Positions 1-8,867 of a stretch of 64,000 bases of DNA are shown here, one piece after another; the stretch's first letter is position 1, and each line of letters starts with the position of its first letter. The notes beneath the pieces are model-generated. The model saw nothing but the letters and a program-made list of their open reading frames with translations. It was not told where the DNA came from and searched no databases. The position numbers and the translations under genes were made by a program. The stretch is from JTS-RE37 sp041743425 (lineage in GTDB: Bacteria; Bacteroidota; Bacteroidia; Flavobacteriales; Flavobacteriaceae), in contig JBGTMS010000002.1 of the NCBI GenBank assembly GCA_041743425.1, forward strand, positions 16,225-80,224. Direction: 5' to 3'.

Positions 1-256
1 CATCAAAATCGACTATAGACGTGCTCATGGAATGAATGAGGTAAAAAGCGATATCTATATCTTCGGGGATAATTTCCGGCACCGGTGGAACAAGGAAATC
101 AATTTCAATGATTTCAATTTTCGAGCGCGTCACGGCATCCACCGGAAACCGGTGTTGCTGTCTGACAACACAGACAACCTCATGACCGAGTTCTATTAGG
201 CACGGCAGTAACCGCATTCCGATATATCCATTGGCACCGGTAAGGAGAATCTTCAT
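1..256 (-). CDS. NAD(P)-binding epimerase/DUF2867-type SDR, N-terminal fragment
   Basis: The reverse strand opens with ATG at 256 and stays open to the window edge, so about 85 N-terminal residues are present and the rest lies outside. The protein begins MKILLTGANGYIGMRLL, a Rossmann TGxxGxxG nucleotide-binding loop preceded by a beta strand. Further on it has a segment DIAFYLIHSMS, which is characteristic of the extended SDR family that often carries a C-terminal DUF2867 domain. The probable role is an NAD(P)H-dependent oxidoreductase or epimerase of unknown substrate. It lies downstream of, and in the same direction as, the hypothetical gene at 339-845, 82 bases away. Confidence 0.75.
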   Translation of the reverse strand, partial: MKILLTGANGYIGMRLLPCLIELGHEVVCVVRQQHRFPVDAVTRSKIEIIEIDFLVPPVPEIIPEDIDIAFYLIHSMSTSIVDFD

Positions 257-338
257 AGCGTATTACGTTTTTTTATACATGCCGGACTTTGGTATACACC
301 ACCGCTGGCTGATCACATGTTCATCCGGGATAATTTAA

Positions 339-845
339 CTAGAGGTCCTCAAGGGAGGTGGAGGCATTGAGGGCCCTGTAATCGAGTAACTTTCTAAAAT
401 ACTTTTGAATCGCTTTGGTATCTGATCGCACTTTGATAAAGTAGTGGTCCATATAGATGGAATATATGGCAAAATCGCCTTTATAAATAGTAAGTTTATA
501 GTAGGGTATTACCAGTCCAAAAGTTTCGAGTAATGACCGGAACCTCACAATGATTCCCTTAGGGCGCATTTCAACATTACAGCAGTCCAGGTTATTGTCC
601 AGTACAAGCAAATTACCGATTTCAATACTTGTTGCAGTAATGAAGAGTTTGGGAGAGCCTATTCCCCCCAGGTCCCAACGTTCCTTCAGGGTAAAGGGTT
701 TCCCAACCAGGGTATCGACTTTCCGTGTGACCTCCCTGTCATTATAGGAAATATTAACAAGCATGTATTCAGATTCTGGTAACGCCCCTGTAAAGTTAAT
801 CAAATACCGGCTTTTCTGGAAGTCGTTTTGCCCATTCCATACCAA
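339..845 (-). CDS. conserved-looking hypothetical protein, 168 aa
   Basis: I do not recognise this family. The 168-residue product has no signal peptide, no membrane segment and no obvious catalytic motif. It is a mixed alpha/beta sequence with aromatic-rich strands (for example YYKLTIYKGDFAIYSIYMDH around residues 116-135), so it is probably cytosolic. It is divergent from argS, with only 41 bases between the two start codons, and is followed on the same strand by a truncated SDR gene. Coding potential is supported by the long frame, a sensible start, and codon use like that of its neighbours; the overlapping frames on the other strand are short. Confidence 0.6.
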   Translation of the reverse strand: MVWNGQNDFQKSRYLINFTGALPESEYMLVNISYNDREVTRKVDTLVGKPFTLKERWDLGGIGSPKLFITATSIEIGNLLVLDNNLDCCNVEMRPKGIIVRFRSLLETFGLVIPYYKLTIYKGDFAIYSIYMDHYFIKVRSDTKAIQKYFRKLLDYRALNASTSLEDL

Positions 846-858
846 AGCATAAAATGTG

Positions 859-866
859 TAGTTTTG
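859..866 (+). promoter_or_regulatory. -7 element (TAGTTTTG) upstream of argS
   Basis: This octamer is a perfect match to the Bacteroidota -7 consensus TAnnTTTG. It lies 20 bases before the ATG at 887 but inside the longer frame that could start at 854, so it favours the downstream start of argS. No clean TTTG sits at the expected -33 distance. Confidence 0.4.
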
Positions 867-886
867 CTCGGCAAAAAGTAGAAGCT

Positions 887-2704
887 ATGAACATTCAGAA
901 TGTGATACAGCTGAAGGCACTCGAAGCGGTTGAAGCAGTCTATGGGATCACTATGACCGCGGTGGAGTTTCAGCCGACACGAAAGGAATTTGAAGGGGAT
1001 CTCACCATAGTGATCTTTCCAATGCTTCGCCAAATCAAAGCCAGGCCGGAGGAGATTGGTAAAACTATTGGAGAGTACCTTCAGATTCAGGTCAGGGTAG
1101 TAAGTGGCTTTAATATCATCAAAGGATTTTTAAACCTTGTTTTTCATGATTTCTATTACCGTGACTGTTTTAGGGAGATGAACGAAACACCTGCTTATGG
1201 CCTGACCGAACCTTCCGAGACAGGTGCCGTTATGGTTGAGTATTCCTCTCCTAATACAAATAAACCCCTGCATTTGGGACATATCCGTAATAACCTTCTT
1301 GGATATGCGGTAGCGGAAATCCTCAAGGCTGCGGGAAAAATAGTGTACAAAACACAGATTGTCAATGACAGGGGGATTCATATCTGCAAGAGTATGTTGG
1401 CCTGGCAACGTGCCGGTAATGGCGAGACCCCGGAGAGCAGTGGTCTAAAAGGAGATAAGCTGGTTGGAAACTACTATGTCGCTTTTGACAAGATGTACAA
1501 AGCCGAGGTGGAATCGCTTGTCGAGGCCGGGCGCAGCAGGGATCAGGCCGAAAAAGAAGCACCCGTTCTGGTCGAAGCCCAGGAAATGCTGCGAAAATGG
1601 GAAGCAGGGGATAAGGAGGTGGTCGCTCTTTGGCATAAAATGAACCAGTGGGTGTATAAGGGATTTGAGGAGACTTATGCCCATTTAGGCGTCGACTTTG
1701 ACCGGCTGTATTATGAGAGCGATACGTACCTTTTGGGGAAGGAAGTGGTGGAGGACGGACTAAAGAAAAAAGTTTTTTACAGAAAAGAGGATGGCAGTGT
1801 ATGGATCGACCTGACTGACGAGGGGCTTGATGAAAAAATAGTTTTGCGCTCGGATGGAACCGCCGTATATATGACCCAGGATATTGGCACCGCTATTCAA
1901 AGAGTAGCGGACTATCCCGATATTACAGGGATGGTTTATACCGTCGGAAATGAACAGGATTATCATTTTAAGGTACTGTTCCTCATCCTTCAGAAACTTG
2001 GATTCACGTGGGCACGGCAACTATTTCATCTTAGTTACGGGATGGTGGACCTGCCCGGCGGGAAAATGAAGAGCAGGGAAGGCACTGTGGTGGACGCAGA
2101 TGACCTGATGGTCGAAATGACAAAAACCGCAGCGGCTATTTCGGAGGAACTCGGGAAACTGGAAGAATATGATGAGGAGCAGAAAAAGGAGTTACACAGA
2201 ATTATCGGATTGGGTGCGCTGAAATATTATATCCTCAAGGTGGATCCACGGAAAAGAATTTTGTTCGATCCTGAAGAATCTGTAGATTTTCAGGGCAATA
2301 CGGGGCCGTTTATTCAGTATACCTATGCCAGGATTCAGTCCATTTTGAGAAAAGCAGCCGATACCGAGTCTCAAACATCAACTGAGGATTTGCAGGGAGA
2401 AATCAGGGTTTCGCAAGAGAATGGGAAGGACAGGCTGCATTCTAAGGAGAAAGAATTGTTGAAGATGCTGCAACTCTTTCCTGAAACCATCACACTGGCG
2501 GCGGAGAACTACAGTCCGGCGGTACTTGCCAATTATATTTATGATCTGGTCAGGGAATTCAATTCCTTTTACCAGCAAGTGAGCATTCTCGGCGAACCTT
2601 TAAATTCTGTCAGAAACTTCAGGGTTGCATTATCGGCAAAGGTTGGAGAGGTGATCCGCACCGGATTCGGATTGCTTGGGATCGAGGTCCCTGATCGGAT
2701 GTAG
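887..2704 (+). CDS. argS: arginyl-tRNA synthetase
   Basis: Class Ia aminoacyl-tRNA synthetase that charges tRNA-Arg with arginine in the cytosol. The HIGH-type signature reads HLGH at residues 129-132, inside the typical SSPNTNKPLHLGHIRNN context. The KMSKS-type loop reads GGKMKSREGT near residue 392. A C-terminal DALR anticodon-binding domain closes the protein (NTGPFIQYTYARIQSILRKA onward). The length of 605 residues fits flavobacterial ArgS (about 590-600). The open frame extends upstream to an ATG at 854, but homologues begin close to the MNIQNVIQLKALEAVEAVYG segment, and a -7 promoter element lies in between, so 887 is the preferred start. Confidence 0.97.
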   Translation: MNIQNVIQLKALEAVEAVYGITMTAVEFQPTRKEFEGDLTIVIFPMLRQIKARPEEIGKTIGEYLQIQVRVVSGFNIIKGFLNLVFHDFYYRDCFREMNETPAYGLTEPSETGAVMVEYSSPNTNKPLHLGHIRNNLLGYAVAEILKAAGKIVYKTQIVNDRGIHICKSMLAWQRAGNGETPESSGLKGDKLVGNYYVAFDKMYKAEVESLVEAGRSRDQAEKEAPVLVEAQEMLRKWEAGDKEVVALWHKMNQWVYKGFEETYAHLGVDFDRLYYESDTYLLGKEVVEDGLKKKVFYRKEDGSVWIDLTDEGLDEKIVLRSDGTAVYMTQDIGTAIQRVADYPDITGMVYTVGNEQDYHFKVLFLILQKLGFTWARQLFHLSYGMVDLPGGKMKSREGTVVDADDLMVEMTKTAAAISEELGKLEEYDEEQKKELHRIIGLGALKYYILKVDPRKRILFDPEESVDFQGNTGPFIQYTYARIQSILRKAADTESQTSTEDLQGEIRVSQENGKDRLHSKEKELLKMLQLFPETITLAAENYSPAVLANYIYDLVREFNSFYQQVSILGEPLNSVRNFRVALSAKVGEVIRTGFGLLGIEVPDRM

Positions 2705-2723
2705 GCTGAAGGTTTTTAAATAA

Positions 2724-5279
2724 TTAAAAGGTCACTCTGAAACTTATATTCGGAGTGCGTCCCAGGGAAAAGCTTTCCACGGTTTCAATTTCATTTGCGT
2801 CATTCAACCGGTAATATCGGTTGAGGATATTTTCATGATTTAGAATGTTCAGAAGTGAAACCCCGGCGGTGGCTGATATGCCCGGACGCAATTCAAAGTC
2901 ATAGATCGCAGAAGCGTCAGCCCGGAAGTAGTCCGGCAGTCTGCTGCTATTCGGGGCGGTGTAATTAATTTCATTGGGAACAACATCCATGTTGATTGCG
3001 TTATTTCCGGGTTGTGGCTCTGTATATGGTTTTCCGGTCCGGTAATTGATGCCAATCCCAAGCTTCAGATGTTCATAGGAATAGGTACTCGCAAAGGTCA
3101 CCGTGTGACGGATATCCTGGTTATTCGGAAACCTGACGGGATTTATGGTCTCAAAGTTATAAAAGTTGATATTGTGGGTATAGCTGAGCCAGGTGCTGAA
3201 ATTTGAGCTCTTGTGGTTTATTATGGCTTCTGCTCCCTTCACGTCATAGCTACCTGTTTCACCATCAAACTGGTTTTGATTCTGAAAACCCTGGGTTGAT
3301 GTGCTAATGCCCTCCACTAACTTATAAAATCCTTCGGCGCTGGCATACCAGTTGTCCCGGCTGTAATGGAAACCAAGGGAACCCTGCTTGCTTCTGGTGA
3401 TGGGTAGGAGCGTATCATCCGATAAAACCCAACGCCGTTTTTCGATCCCTAAAAAGTTCTGTTCAAGGTCGATCACCTGATTGGTAGTCTGGCTTTTAAA
3501 CTCGCCCAATGCTTCCACCCGAAGGTTCCCGGCGAAGGTATAATTTATATTCAGGCGGGGTTCAGCAATCAGGGCAGTAAAAGTACCAGGATTCTCCATG
3601 TAATTGAGACGCACTCCACCTTTTATTCGCAATTTCTGGTCATTAGAAATATGTCCGAGTTCTGAATAGAGCCCGTGGGTCCGGATCACGCCCTTGACGG
3701 TACTGTTAAAGTCCGGTTGTGTGACATCGGTTTCGTTTGTAATTCCCACTTCACTCCCCTGATATCCGTTCAACCAAGTCAGCCGTGGAGACCATTGAAA
3801 AGTGGTGTTTACCCGAAAAGAAGATTCATCCACTTTGTTCTGCTGTAATAGTTGTTGTGCCCCATTCGCTGTAATACTTTTTGAAATTAGGTTATAACGG
3901 GTATTATAGGTGTTAAGCAGGGTGGTGAATCTGGCAGTCCACCCGCTTTCAAGGCTGGCGCCCAGAGAAAAGTTGGTCTGGTTAAGGGTACTTTCATTCA
4001 TCCGCCCGTCAGCCGAGGTTTCCGTATAATCAAGGCTGTTATTAATTTGAATAAAACTCACGCGGGCCTTGTGGGCATCATTGATATCATATAAAATCTT
4101 CGCCGTGAAATCATAGAAGTAAAAATTTTCATCCTGTCTGATACCATCGTCTTCGGCAGCGCCTTCCCCTGGGATCTCTGTATCCTGGAATACCCGGTTG
4201 CGAAATTGTTGGTAGGTCGGGGTATCCAAAAAATCCGTAACTGAACGCCTGCCGGAAAATTGAAGTGCCAGCCGTTCAGAAAGAGGCGTATGCGCGTAAA
4301 AGTCCCCGCTGATCAGATTGAAACCGCCCCCGCCAAAGAATGGTTCTTCTACCACATCTTTTGTCCGCATATCGATAATTCCGCTAACGCCATCACCATA
4401 CTGTGCGCTGGTTCCGTTCTTAATCAGACTTACCTTATCTGTCAGGTAGGGATTGAAGGCCGAGATCAGGCCAAAAAAATGGCCGGACTGATACATCTTG
4501 ATCCCGTCCCAAAGGATGAGGTTCTGGTCATGGGTTCCGCCCCTGATATTGATATCTGAAACCGTTTCATCAATACTTTCAATACCAGGTAGGGCCTGAA
4601 CTGTCTGAAGTACATCCGGTTCTGTTAATCCGGGAAGAATTCCAAAATCCTTGGTATTCAGTAAGATACTTGCATCAAGTTCGCGGGAAAGTCCGGTGGT
4701 CAGGAATTTAAAGACGATGACCTCGTCCAATTGCTGATAAAAAATGGCTAACGGAATGCTGACACAGGGTGTATCACTTAGTACTTCCTCGGCACTTACA
4801 AATTTGGTTTTATAGCCGATATGCTGAATGCGAAGGGAGGCTTTTCTTGGGATATCGGCGAGGTAGAATGTCCCATCACTACCTGTAACTGTAGAGCGAT
4901 TGCTCCCTAAAACCTCAACGGAGGCCCCGGTTACCGTATTCTTTTCAAAATTATCCAGGACCAGGCCGCATATGGAGACCGTTGCGCTACGGGATATGGT
5001 ATGATATCGTGAATTTAATTGTTTTATGATCAGCTGGGTTTGGTTTTCCAGATCTGACAGTATATCAGGGAGCGTATTACTGGACGGAACCTGGATAAAA
5101 ATAGAACGAAGATCTTCATCCACGTAGGAGAATCGGACGTCAAACTCCTTTTCCAGGTCTTGAATATAAGAAATGATATTTACCGTGGAGGATGAGTTGC
5201 TCACCTGTGCCCTAAGAGCATGGCAAACAACGGAGAGCATCAGACAGAGGAGAATACGTTCAAGGTGCGTTTTCGCCAT
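2724..5279 (-). CDS. STN-domain TonB-dependent outer-membrane receptor (FecA type)
   Basis: Outer-membrane transporter that takes up a large or chelated ligand with TonB energy and signals to the partner FecR. After a signal peptide ending near CHALRAQ come a secretin/TonB short N-terminal (STN) domain (about residues 25-90), a carboxypeptidase-D regulatory-like domain (about 97-180), a plug (QALPGIESIDETVSDINIRG; about 195-310) and a 22-strand-type barrel ending in an aromatic residue (SFRVTF). No SusD partner is adjacent, so this is a FecA-like receptor rather than a SusC. The ATG at 5279 gives the best signal peptide and overlaps the fecR stop by 20 bases, suggesting translational coupling. 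An earlier ATG at 5303 would add eight residues. The ligand is unknown. Confidence 0.9.
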   Translation of the reverse strand: MAKTHLERILLCLMLSVVCHALRAQVSNSSSTVNIISYIQDLEKEFDVRFSYVDEDLRSIFIQVPSSNTLPDILSDLENQTQLIIKQLNSRYHTISRSATVSICGLVLDNFEKNTVTGASVEVLGSNRSTVTGSDGTFYLADIPRKASLRIQHIGYKTKFVSAEEVLSDTPCVSIPLAIFYQQLDEVIVFKFLTTGLSRELDASILLNTKDFGILPGLTEPDVLQTVQALPGIESIDETVSDINIRGGTHDQNLILWDGIKMYQSGHFFGLISAFNPYLTDKVSLIKNGTSAQYGDGVSGIIDMRTKDVVEEPFFGGGGFNLISGDFYAHTPLSERLALQFSGRRSVTDFLDTPTYQQFRNRVFQDTEIPGEGAAEDDGIRQDENFYFYDFTAKILYDINDAHKARVSFIQINNSLDYTETSADGRMNESTLNQTNFSLGASLESGWTARFTTLLNTYNTRYNLISKSITANGAQQLLQQNKVDESSFRVNTTFQWSPRLTWLNGYQGSEVGITNETDVTQPDFNSTVKGVIRTHGLYSELGHISNDQKLRIKGGVRLNYMENPGTFTALIAEPRLNINYTFAGNLRVEALGEFKSQTTNQVIDLEQNFLGIEKRRWVLSDDTLLPITRSKQGSLGFHYSRDNWYASAEGFYKLVEGISTSTQGFQNQNQFDGETGSYDVKGAEAIINHKSSNFSTWLSYTHNINFYNFETINPVRFPNNQDIRHTVTFASTYSYEHLKLGIGINYRTGKPYTEPQPGNNAINMDVVPNEINYTAPNSSRLPDYFRADASAIYDFELRPGISATAGVSLLNILNHENILNRYYRLNDANEIETVESFSLGRTPNISFRVTF

Positions 5280-6180
5280 AGAATAGCACTTTACCCTCCT
5301 CAAGGTTATAGTAAATCTTAGAAGGTGTACTAATACTTTGTAACGCTAAATTCATATTTGTGTTGCTGAAAGTGCCTGTAAATAATCGACCTAAATCAAT
5401 ATTTCTTGTCTCCACATGTATATCAAACTGACGCTCAAACTCATCAAAGACGTAAGCCAGCGGAATGCTTGTAAAGGAACTTTCTCTATTAACCCATGAG
5501 GGAACACGTGTGTCAGGTGCTTTCGCATCCTGGATGGCACCGTCAATAATGACAAAAGAGGATCCTGCGGGTAGTTTTCGATTCATAGAATTGTAGGACA
5601 CATTCACAAGTCCCTCGAAACAGGTCACTTCGAAAAAACCTTCCCGATTCTCAACATTGAACTGGGTGCCCAGCACCGTGACTACACCTTTACCGGTATT
5701 TACCGTAAATTTTTTACCGTTGGCAACCTTAAAAAATGCTTCTCCCCTGAGTTTAATATTCCTTTTCCTATCCCATTTCTTTTCATCATAAGATATCTCG
5801 GAATCGGCATTTAAAAGAACCTGGGAATTGTCAGGAAGTCGAATTTCCCGTGTTTGGGCATATTCCGTTGAGACGGTTTCTTTAAGTGAATAAAAATAAT
5901 AGGAAGTAACTGAAAAAATAACAATAATCACCGCTGCTACCTTTATAAGTCTCCGGAATGGACGGAGGCGGATCACCTTGGGCTCTTGCTTTAAATGGGA
6001 TCTGCTGAATGCCTCAAAAGCTTTCTCAACATCGTAGTCAGGAGCCTGAATCTCAGAGGAAGCCTGTCTGATTTTCTCATATGAGGCATATTCCGGCGTG
6101 TTCCGGAAAGAGGCTAGTTCCTCCTCCGAAAGCTCTTTATTAAGCCATCTTGCCAAATAGGTATCTTCCATTGATATCAT
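5260..6180 (-). CDS. FecR-family anti-sigma factor
   Basis: Inner-membrane anti-sigma regulator that holds the neighbouring ECF sigma factor and relays receptor occupancy. The cytosolic part (residues 1-75) carries LARWLNKELSEEELASF, a typical sigma-binding segment. One membrane helix spans roughly 80-98. The periplasmic FecR domain follows (REIRLPDNSQVLLNADSEI and LRGEAFFKV, about 110-200). A C-terminal DUF4974/STN-like domain closes the protein (LAYVFDEFERQFDIHVE, about 240-300). The length of 306 residues is normal. A second ATG at 6171 (MEDTYLARW) is an equally possible start. The order sigma, fecR, receptor on one strand is the standard Bacteroidota cell-surface signalling cassette. Confidence 0.92.
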   Translation of the reverse strand: MISMEDTYLARWLNKELSEEELASFRNTPEYASYEKIRQASSEIQAPDYDVEKAFEAFSRSHLKQEPKVIRLRPFRRLIKVAAVIIVIFSVTSYYFYSLKETVSTEYAQTREIRLPDNSQVLLNADSEISYDEKKWDRKRNIKLRGEAFFKVANGKKFTVNTGKGVVTVLGTQFNVENREGFFEVTCFEGLVNVSYNSMNRKLPAGSSFVIIDGAIQDAKAPDTRVPSWVNRESSFTSIPLAYVFDEFERQFDIHVETRNIDLGRLFTGTFSNTNMNLALQSISTPSKIYYNLEEGKVLFYGENAP

Positions 6181-6327
6181 CTTTATAACTATATAACAAT
6201 TAACGAGCTAAAAACCCTACTTGTTGTACAGACTAGTTTTATAAGTCGTTTTGCAGATCTTTTTTTAATCGCCCTTTGAAAGCGAGGGTAGCAGGACATC
6301 CCATAGATATACCTTCGCTCTTTGGCA

Positions 6328-6825
6328 TTATATACCATCTATCTGTTCCCGGAGCGTCTGTAACGCCAGGTGCATTCTTTTTTCTATAGCTTTTACACTT
6401 ACGCCCTCCATTTCTGCAATTTCGGCATATTTCTTACCATCAATCCTGTTTAAAAGGAAGGTGGTCCTTTGGTTTTCAGGAAGGCCATCAAGCGCTGCTT
6501 CCAGTTTCTTTCTGAATTCCTGCTCTTCCAACAGGTATTCCGGGGTAACATTTGTGGAACTCATTGAGTTATCCGCGTACTTAAGCCGAACCTTTTCGGC
6601 TTTTATCATATTGAGATAGAGATTATTAGCCACTGTATAAACATAGGACTTTACCTTCTCCGGCCGTACCTTGGCACAATTCTCCCAAAGTTTTAAAAAG
6701 GCTTCCTGTACAGCATCATATGCTTTGGCTTCATTTCCGAATTTATAATATATGTAATTGAAGACCGTTTTGGAATTAGCCTTGAAAAGGGAAGTAAACA
6801 CCATCTCTTCGCAAACATTATCCAT
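6328..6825 (-). CDS. ECF RNA polymerase sigma factor (sigma-70, Bacteroidota expansion family)
   Basis: Alternative sigma factor expected to direct transcription of the receptor cassette. Region 2 (about residues 10-80) has the core-binding helix ending in YDAVQEAFLKLWEN and the -10-recognition segment YVYTVANNLYLNMIK. Region 4 (about 105-160) has the helix-turn-helix LPENQRTTFLLNRIDGKKYAEIAE followed by VSVKAIEKRMHLALQTL. At 165 residues it is a minimal ECF factor with no extra domain. It is first in the operon with fecR and the TonB receptor, separated from fecR by 147 bases, and is divergent from the repeat lipoprotein at 6945, a plausible additional regulon member. Confidence 0.93.
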   Translation of the reverse strand: MDNVCEEMVFTSLFKANSKTVFNYIYYKFGNEAKAYDAVQEAFLKLWENCAKVRPEKVKSYVYTVANNLYLNMIKAEKVRLKYADNSMSSTNVTPEYLLEEQEFRKKLEAALDGLPENQRTTFLLNRIDGKKYAEIAEMEGVSVKAIEKRMHLALQTLREQIDGI

Positions 6826-6856
6826 TTTTTTTCAAATTGAAAAGGTTGGTTATTCT

Positions 6857-6864
6857 CAAAGATA
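6857..6864 (-). promoter_or_regulatory. -7 element (TATCTTTG) of the ECF sigma gene
   Basis: Read on the reverse strand, this octamer is a perfect TAnnTTTG match, 31 bases upstream of the sigma-factor ATG. The -33 position is only T-rich, not TTTG. The interval 6826-6944 is the shared divergent promoter region for the sigma operon and the repeat lipoprotein. I could not define a plus-strand promoter in it. Confidence 0.4.
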
Positions 6865-6944
6865 TTTTAATTTAATTAATAAAAGAGTAGGGTATTTCAA
6901 AAGATGATTGTTTTAAATATGTATAAACAAAAATCCAAATCGTT

Positions 6945-8708
6945 ATGAAAGAGGCTATTAAGTATACGACCTACGCCTTCCTACTATTGCTGCCACTGCT
7001 TTTTGGGGCATGCCAGTCAGAATTCGAACCCCTTCCCGAAGTTTCAGAAGAACAAACTATTGTAGCAAATTCCGAAACGGCCAGACTCATAGAGAAAACA
7101 TGTGAACAGGACGGTTCCTTTGACAATATAGTTGATAAGGCAAGTTGTTTTGCCATCCGATTTCCCTATACCGTACGGATCATGGGAAGTGAAATAACAA
7201 TATCCTCTGTGAAGGATCTTGACCAACTGGAAGAGTTGGTTGATTCCTTTGATGCCGAGGAAGAGGATCTGCTGGAAATTGTCTTCCCTATAACTGTAAC
7301 CTTCGGTAACTATGAGGAGGTGGTGATTGAAGGCAAGGAGAGTTTGCTGGACCTGGCCGGGGAATGCAATGAGGGAGGTACAGACAATGATATCGAATGT
7401 ATAGATTTTGTCTATCCTATAAATCTCTATACGCTGAATATCAATGAACAGCAAACTGGGATTATTACCATAGAAAGTGATGAGGAGATGCGCAGATTTT
7501 TTGAAGGATTGGATGAGAACAATCTGGTAAGTCTTGAATTTCCGGTAAAACTGCGATTATTTGATGATACTCAGATAGTAGTTCAAAGTAATGAAGAGCT
7601 TGTATCAGCCATCGAACTGGCGAAGGATGCCTGCGACGAGGATGACGATAATGATCACAACGATGATGATTTTTCTCAGGAGCGCCTTGAGGAATTGCTT
7701 GTATTATGTCCCTGGCTGATCAAAGAATTCCAGCGCGAGCAAATAAGTCAGACAGAGCAATATTTTGACTATGCCATGTCGTTTGATGCTGCCGGTGAGG
7801 TAACAGTGAAGGATCGGGCAGGAAATAGTTTATCCGGTAGCTGGAGCACCAGGGTTGCCGATAACAAAGTGTTGTTGAAACTACAATTTGATGTCCTGGT
7901 CGATTTTAATCTGGACTGGTATGTCTATGAACTGGAGTCAGGAAAAATCAAGTTATCCACAGAGGATGGAGATAAAATTGTAATGCACAAGGCCTGTGAT
8001 CTTTTTAATGAGGATCCGGACACATTACGTGAGATTTTAAAGGAATGCAGCTGGATTATTCACAACCTCAAGGTCGATCAGGTTGAGATGAGAAGGCTGT
8101 TAGGATATGAATTTAATTTTCTTGCAGAGGGGATCGTTACGCTCACCAAAGGAGAATCAGTATCGCAGGGTAGCTGGGAAATAACTTTAAATACCCAGGG
8201 GCGACTTGTACTTGCTATCGTCATGGGAGATGAACCTTCCATTAGCTTTGAATGGCCGTTGTCTGATCTGCGAAATGACCGCCTTCAGTTTGAGATTCCT
8301 GATACGGGATATGAACTATTGCTGGAAAGGGTATGCGATCAAAACAACGGAGATACGGATGTTTCTGAGATTCGGAATATCCTGATGGGGGGAGACTGGC
8401 GTGTGGCAGATCTCTCAGGAGGCGCCAATGTGGCGGTCGACTACAGTACTAATTCCTTCAATTTCGGACAGTTGAATATACTTACAATCAACAGTTCCGC
8501 CTCAGGACCTGAAGTCAATGGTTTGTGGAGAATTACCCGGAACAGCGAGGGAAATCTTACGGTTTATCTGAATGCCGGGGATGAAGGAATTCTTGGGTCG
8601 TTAACAGGAGCCTGGGATTTTGTGCAGATTACCAATGAGAGGTTAGAAATTAAGCTTATCGCCGGGGATGGGGGTGTATCCATCCTCGTTTTTGAAAAAA
8701 TAGGGTGA
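6945..8708 (+). CDS. lipoprotein with two plus three internal repeats (lipocalin-like C-terminal units)
   Basis: A 587-residue surface or periplasmic lipoprotein: the SPII signal ends LLFGAC with the lipidated cysteine at 23. Two tandem units of about 75-80 residues follow (about 68-141 and 152-230). Each starts with C..(F/V)xYP, has a central FPV/FPITV strand, and ends in a stretch such as EELVSAIELAKDAC. An acidic DEDDDNDHNDDD linker (about 232-243) separates them from three units of about 100 residues (254-350, 368-466, 476-587). Those units start LCPWLI, ECSWII and GGDWRV and contain G-S/L-W (LSGSWS, SQGSWE, NGLWRI) beta-strand patterns resembling lipocalin-like domains. Repeat boundaries are marked by cysteines. 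Its divergent position next to the sigma/FecR/receptor operon suggests co-regulation. The function is unknown. Confidence 0.8.
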   Translation: MKEAIKYTTYAFLLLLPLLFGACQSEFEPLPEVSEEQTIVANSETARLIEKTCEQDGSFDNIVDKASCFAIRFPYTVRIMGSEITISSVKDLDQLEELVDSFDAEEEDLLEIVFPITVTFGNYEEVVIEGKESLLDLAGECNEGGTDNDIECIDFVYPINLYTLNINEQQTGIITIESDEEMRRFFEGLDENNLVSLEFPVKLRLFDDTQIVVQSNEELVSAIELAKDACDEDDDNDHNDDDFSQERLEELLVLCPWLIKEFQREQISQTEQYFDYAMSFDAAGEVTVKDRAGNSLSGSWSTRVADNKVLLKLQFDVLVDFNLDWYVYELESGKIKLSTEDGDKIVMHKACDLFNEDPDTLREILKECSWIIHNLKVDQVEMRRLLGYEFNFLAEGIVTLTKGESVSQGSWEITLNTQGRLVLAIVMGDEPSISFEWPLSDLRNDRLQFEIPDTGYELLLERVCDQNNGDTDVSEIRNILMGGDWRVADLSGGANVAVDYSTNSFNFGQLNILTINSSASGPEVNGLWRITRNSEGNLTVYLNAGDEGILGSLTGAWDFVQITNERLEIKLIAGDGGVSILVFEKIG

Positions 8709-8753
8709 TTCCCACCCAGTAGTCATTACCAGTCCTTTTTGCCCCAGATTGCC

Positions 8754-8787
8754 GGAATGGGCAGCTTCTTATGAAGCTGCCCATTTC
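8754..8787 (+). terminator. strong hairpin terminator between the repeat lipoprotein and ffh
   Basis: A perfect 13-bp inverted repeat (8756-8768 with 8773-8785) closed by a TTAT loop, extendable by a G-U and a G-C pair. It is followed by a T-rich but not uninterrupted stretch (TTTCCATTTACATTTCT). It lies 45 bases after the lipoprotein stop and before the ffh promoter, as expected for a rho-independent terminator. Confidence 0.75.
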
Positions 8788-8810
8788 CATTTACATTTCT
8801 CCCCTATAAG

Positions 8811-8841
8811 TTCCACGATCCGGCCGAGATGCTTAAATTTG
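8811..8841 (+). promoter_or_regulatory. promoter of ffh
   Basis: TAAATTTG at 8834-8841 is a perfect -7 element. At exactly 19 bases upstream lies TTCC (8811-8814), a half-match to the -33 TTTG. Transcription would start near 8845, leaving a leader of about 23 bases before the ffh ATG. Confidence 0.45.
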
Positions 8842-8867
8842 CACTTCCCTGAAGAAATAGAGAGAAG

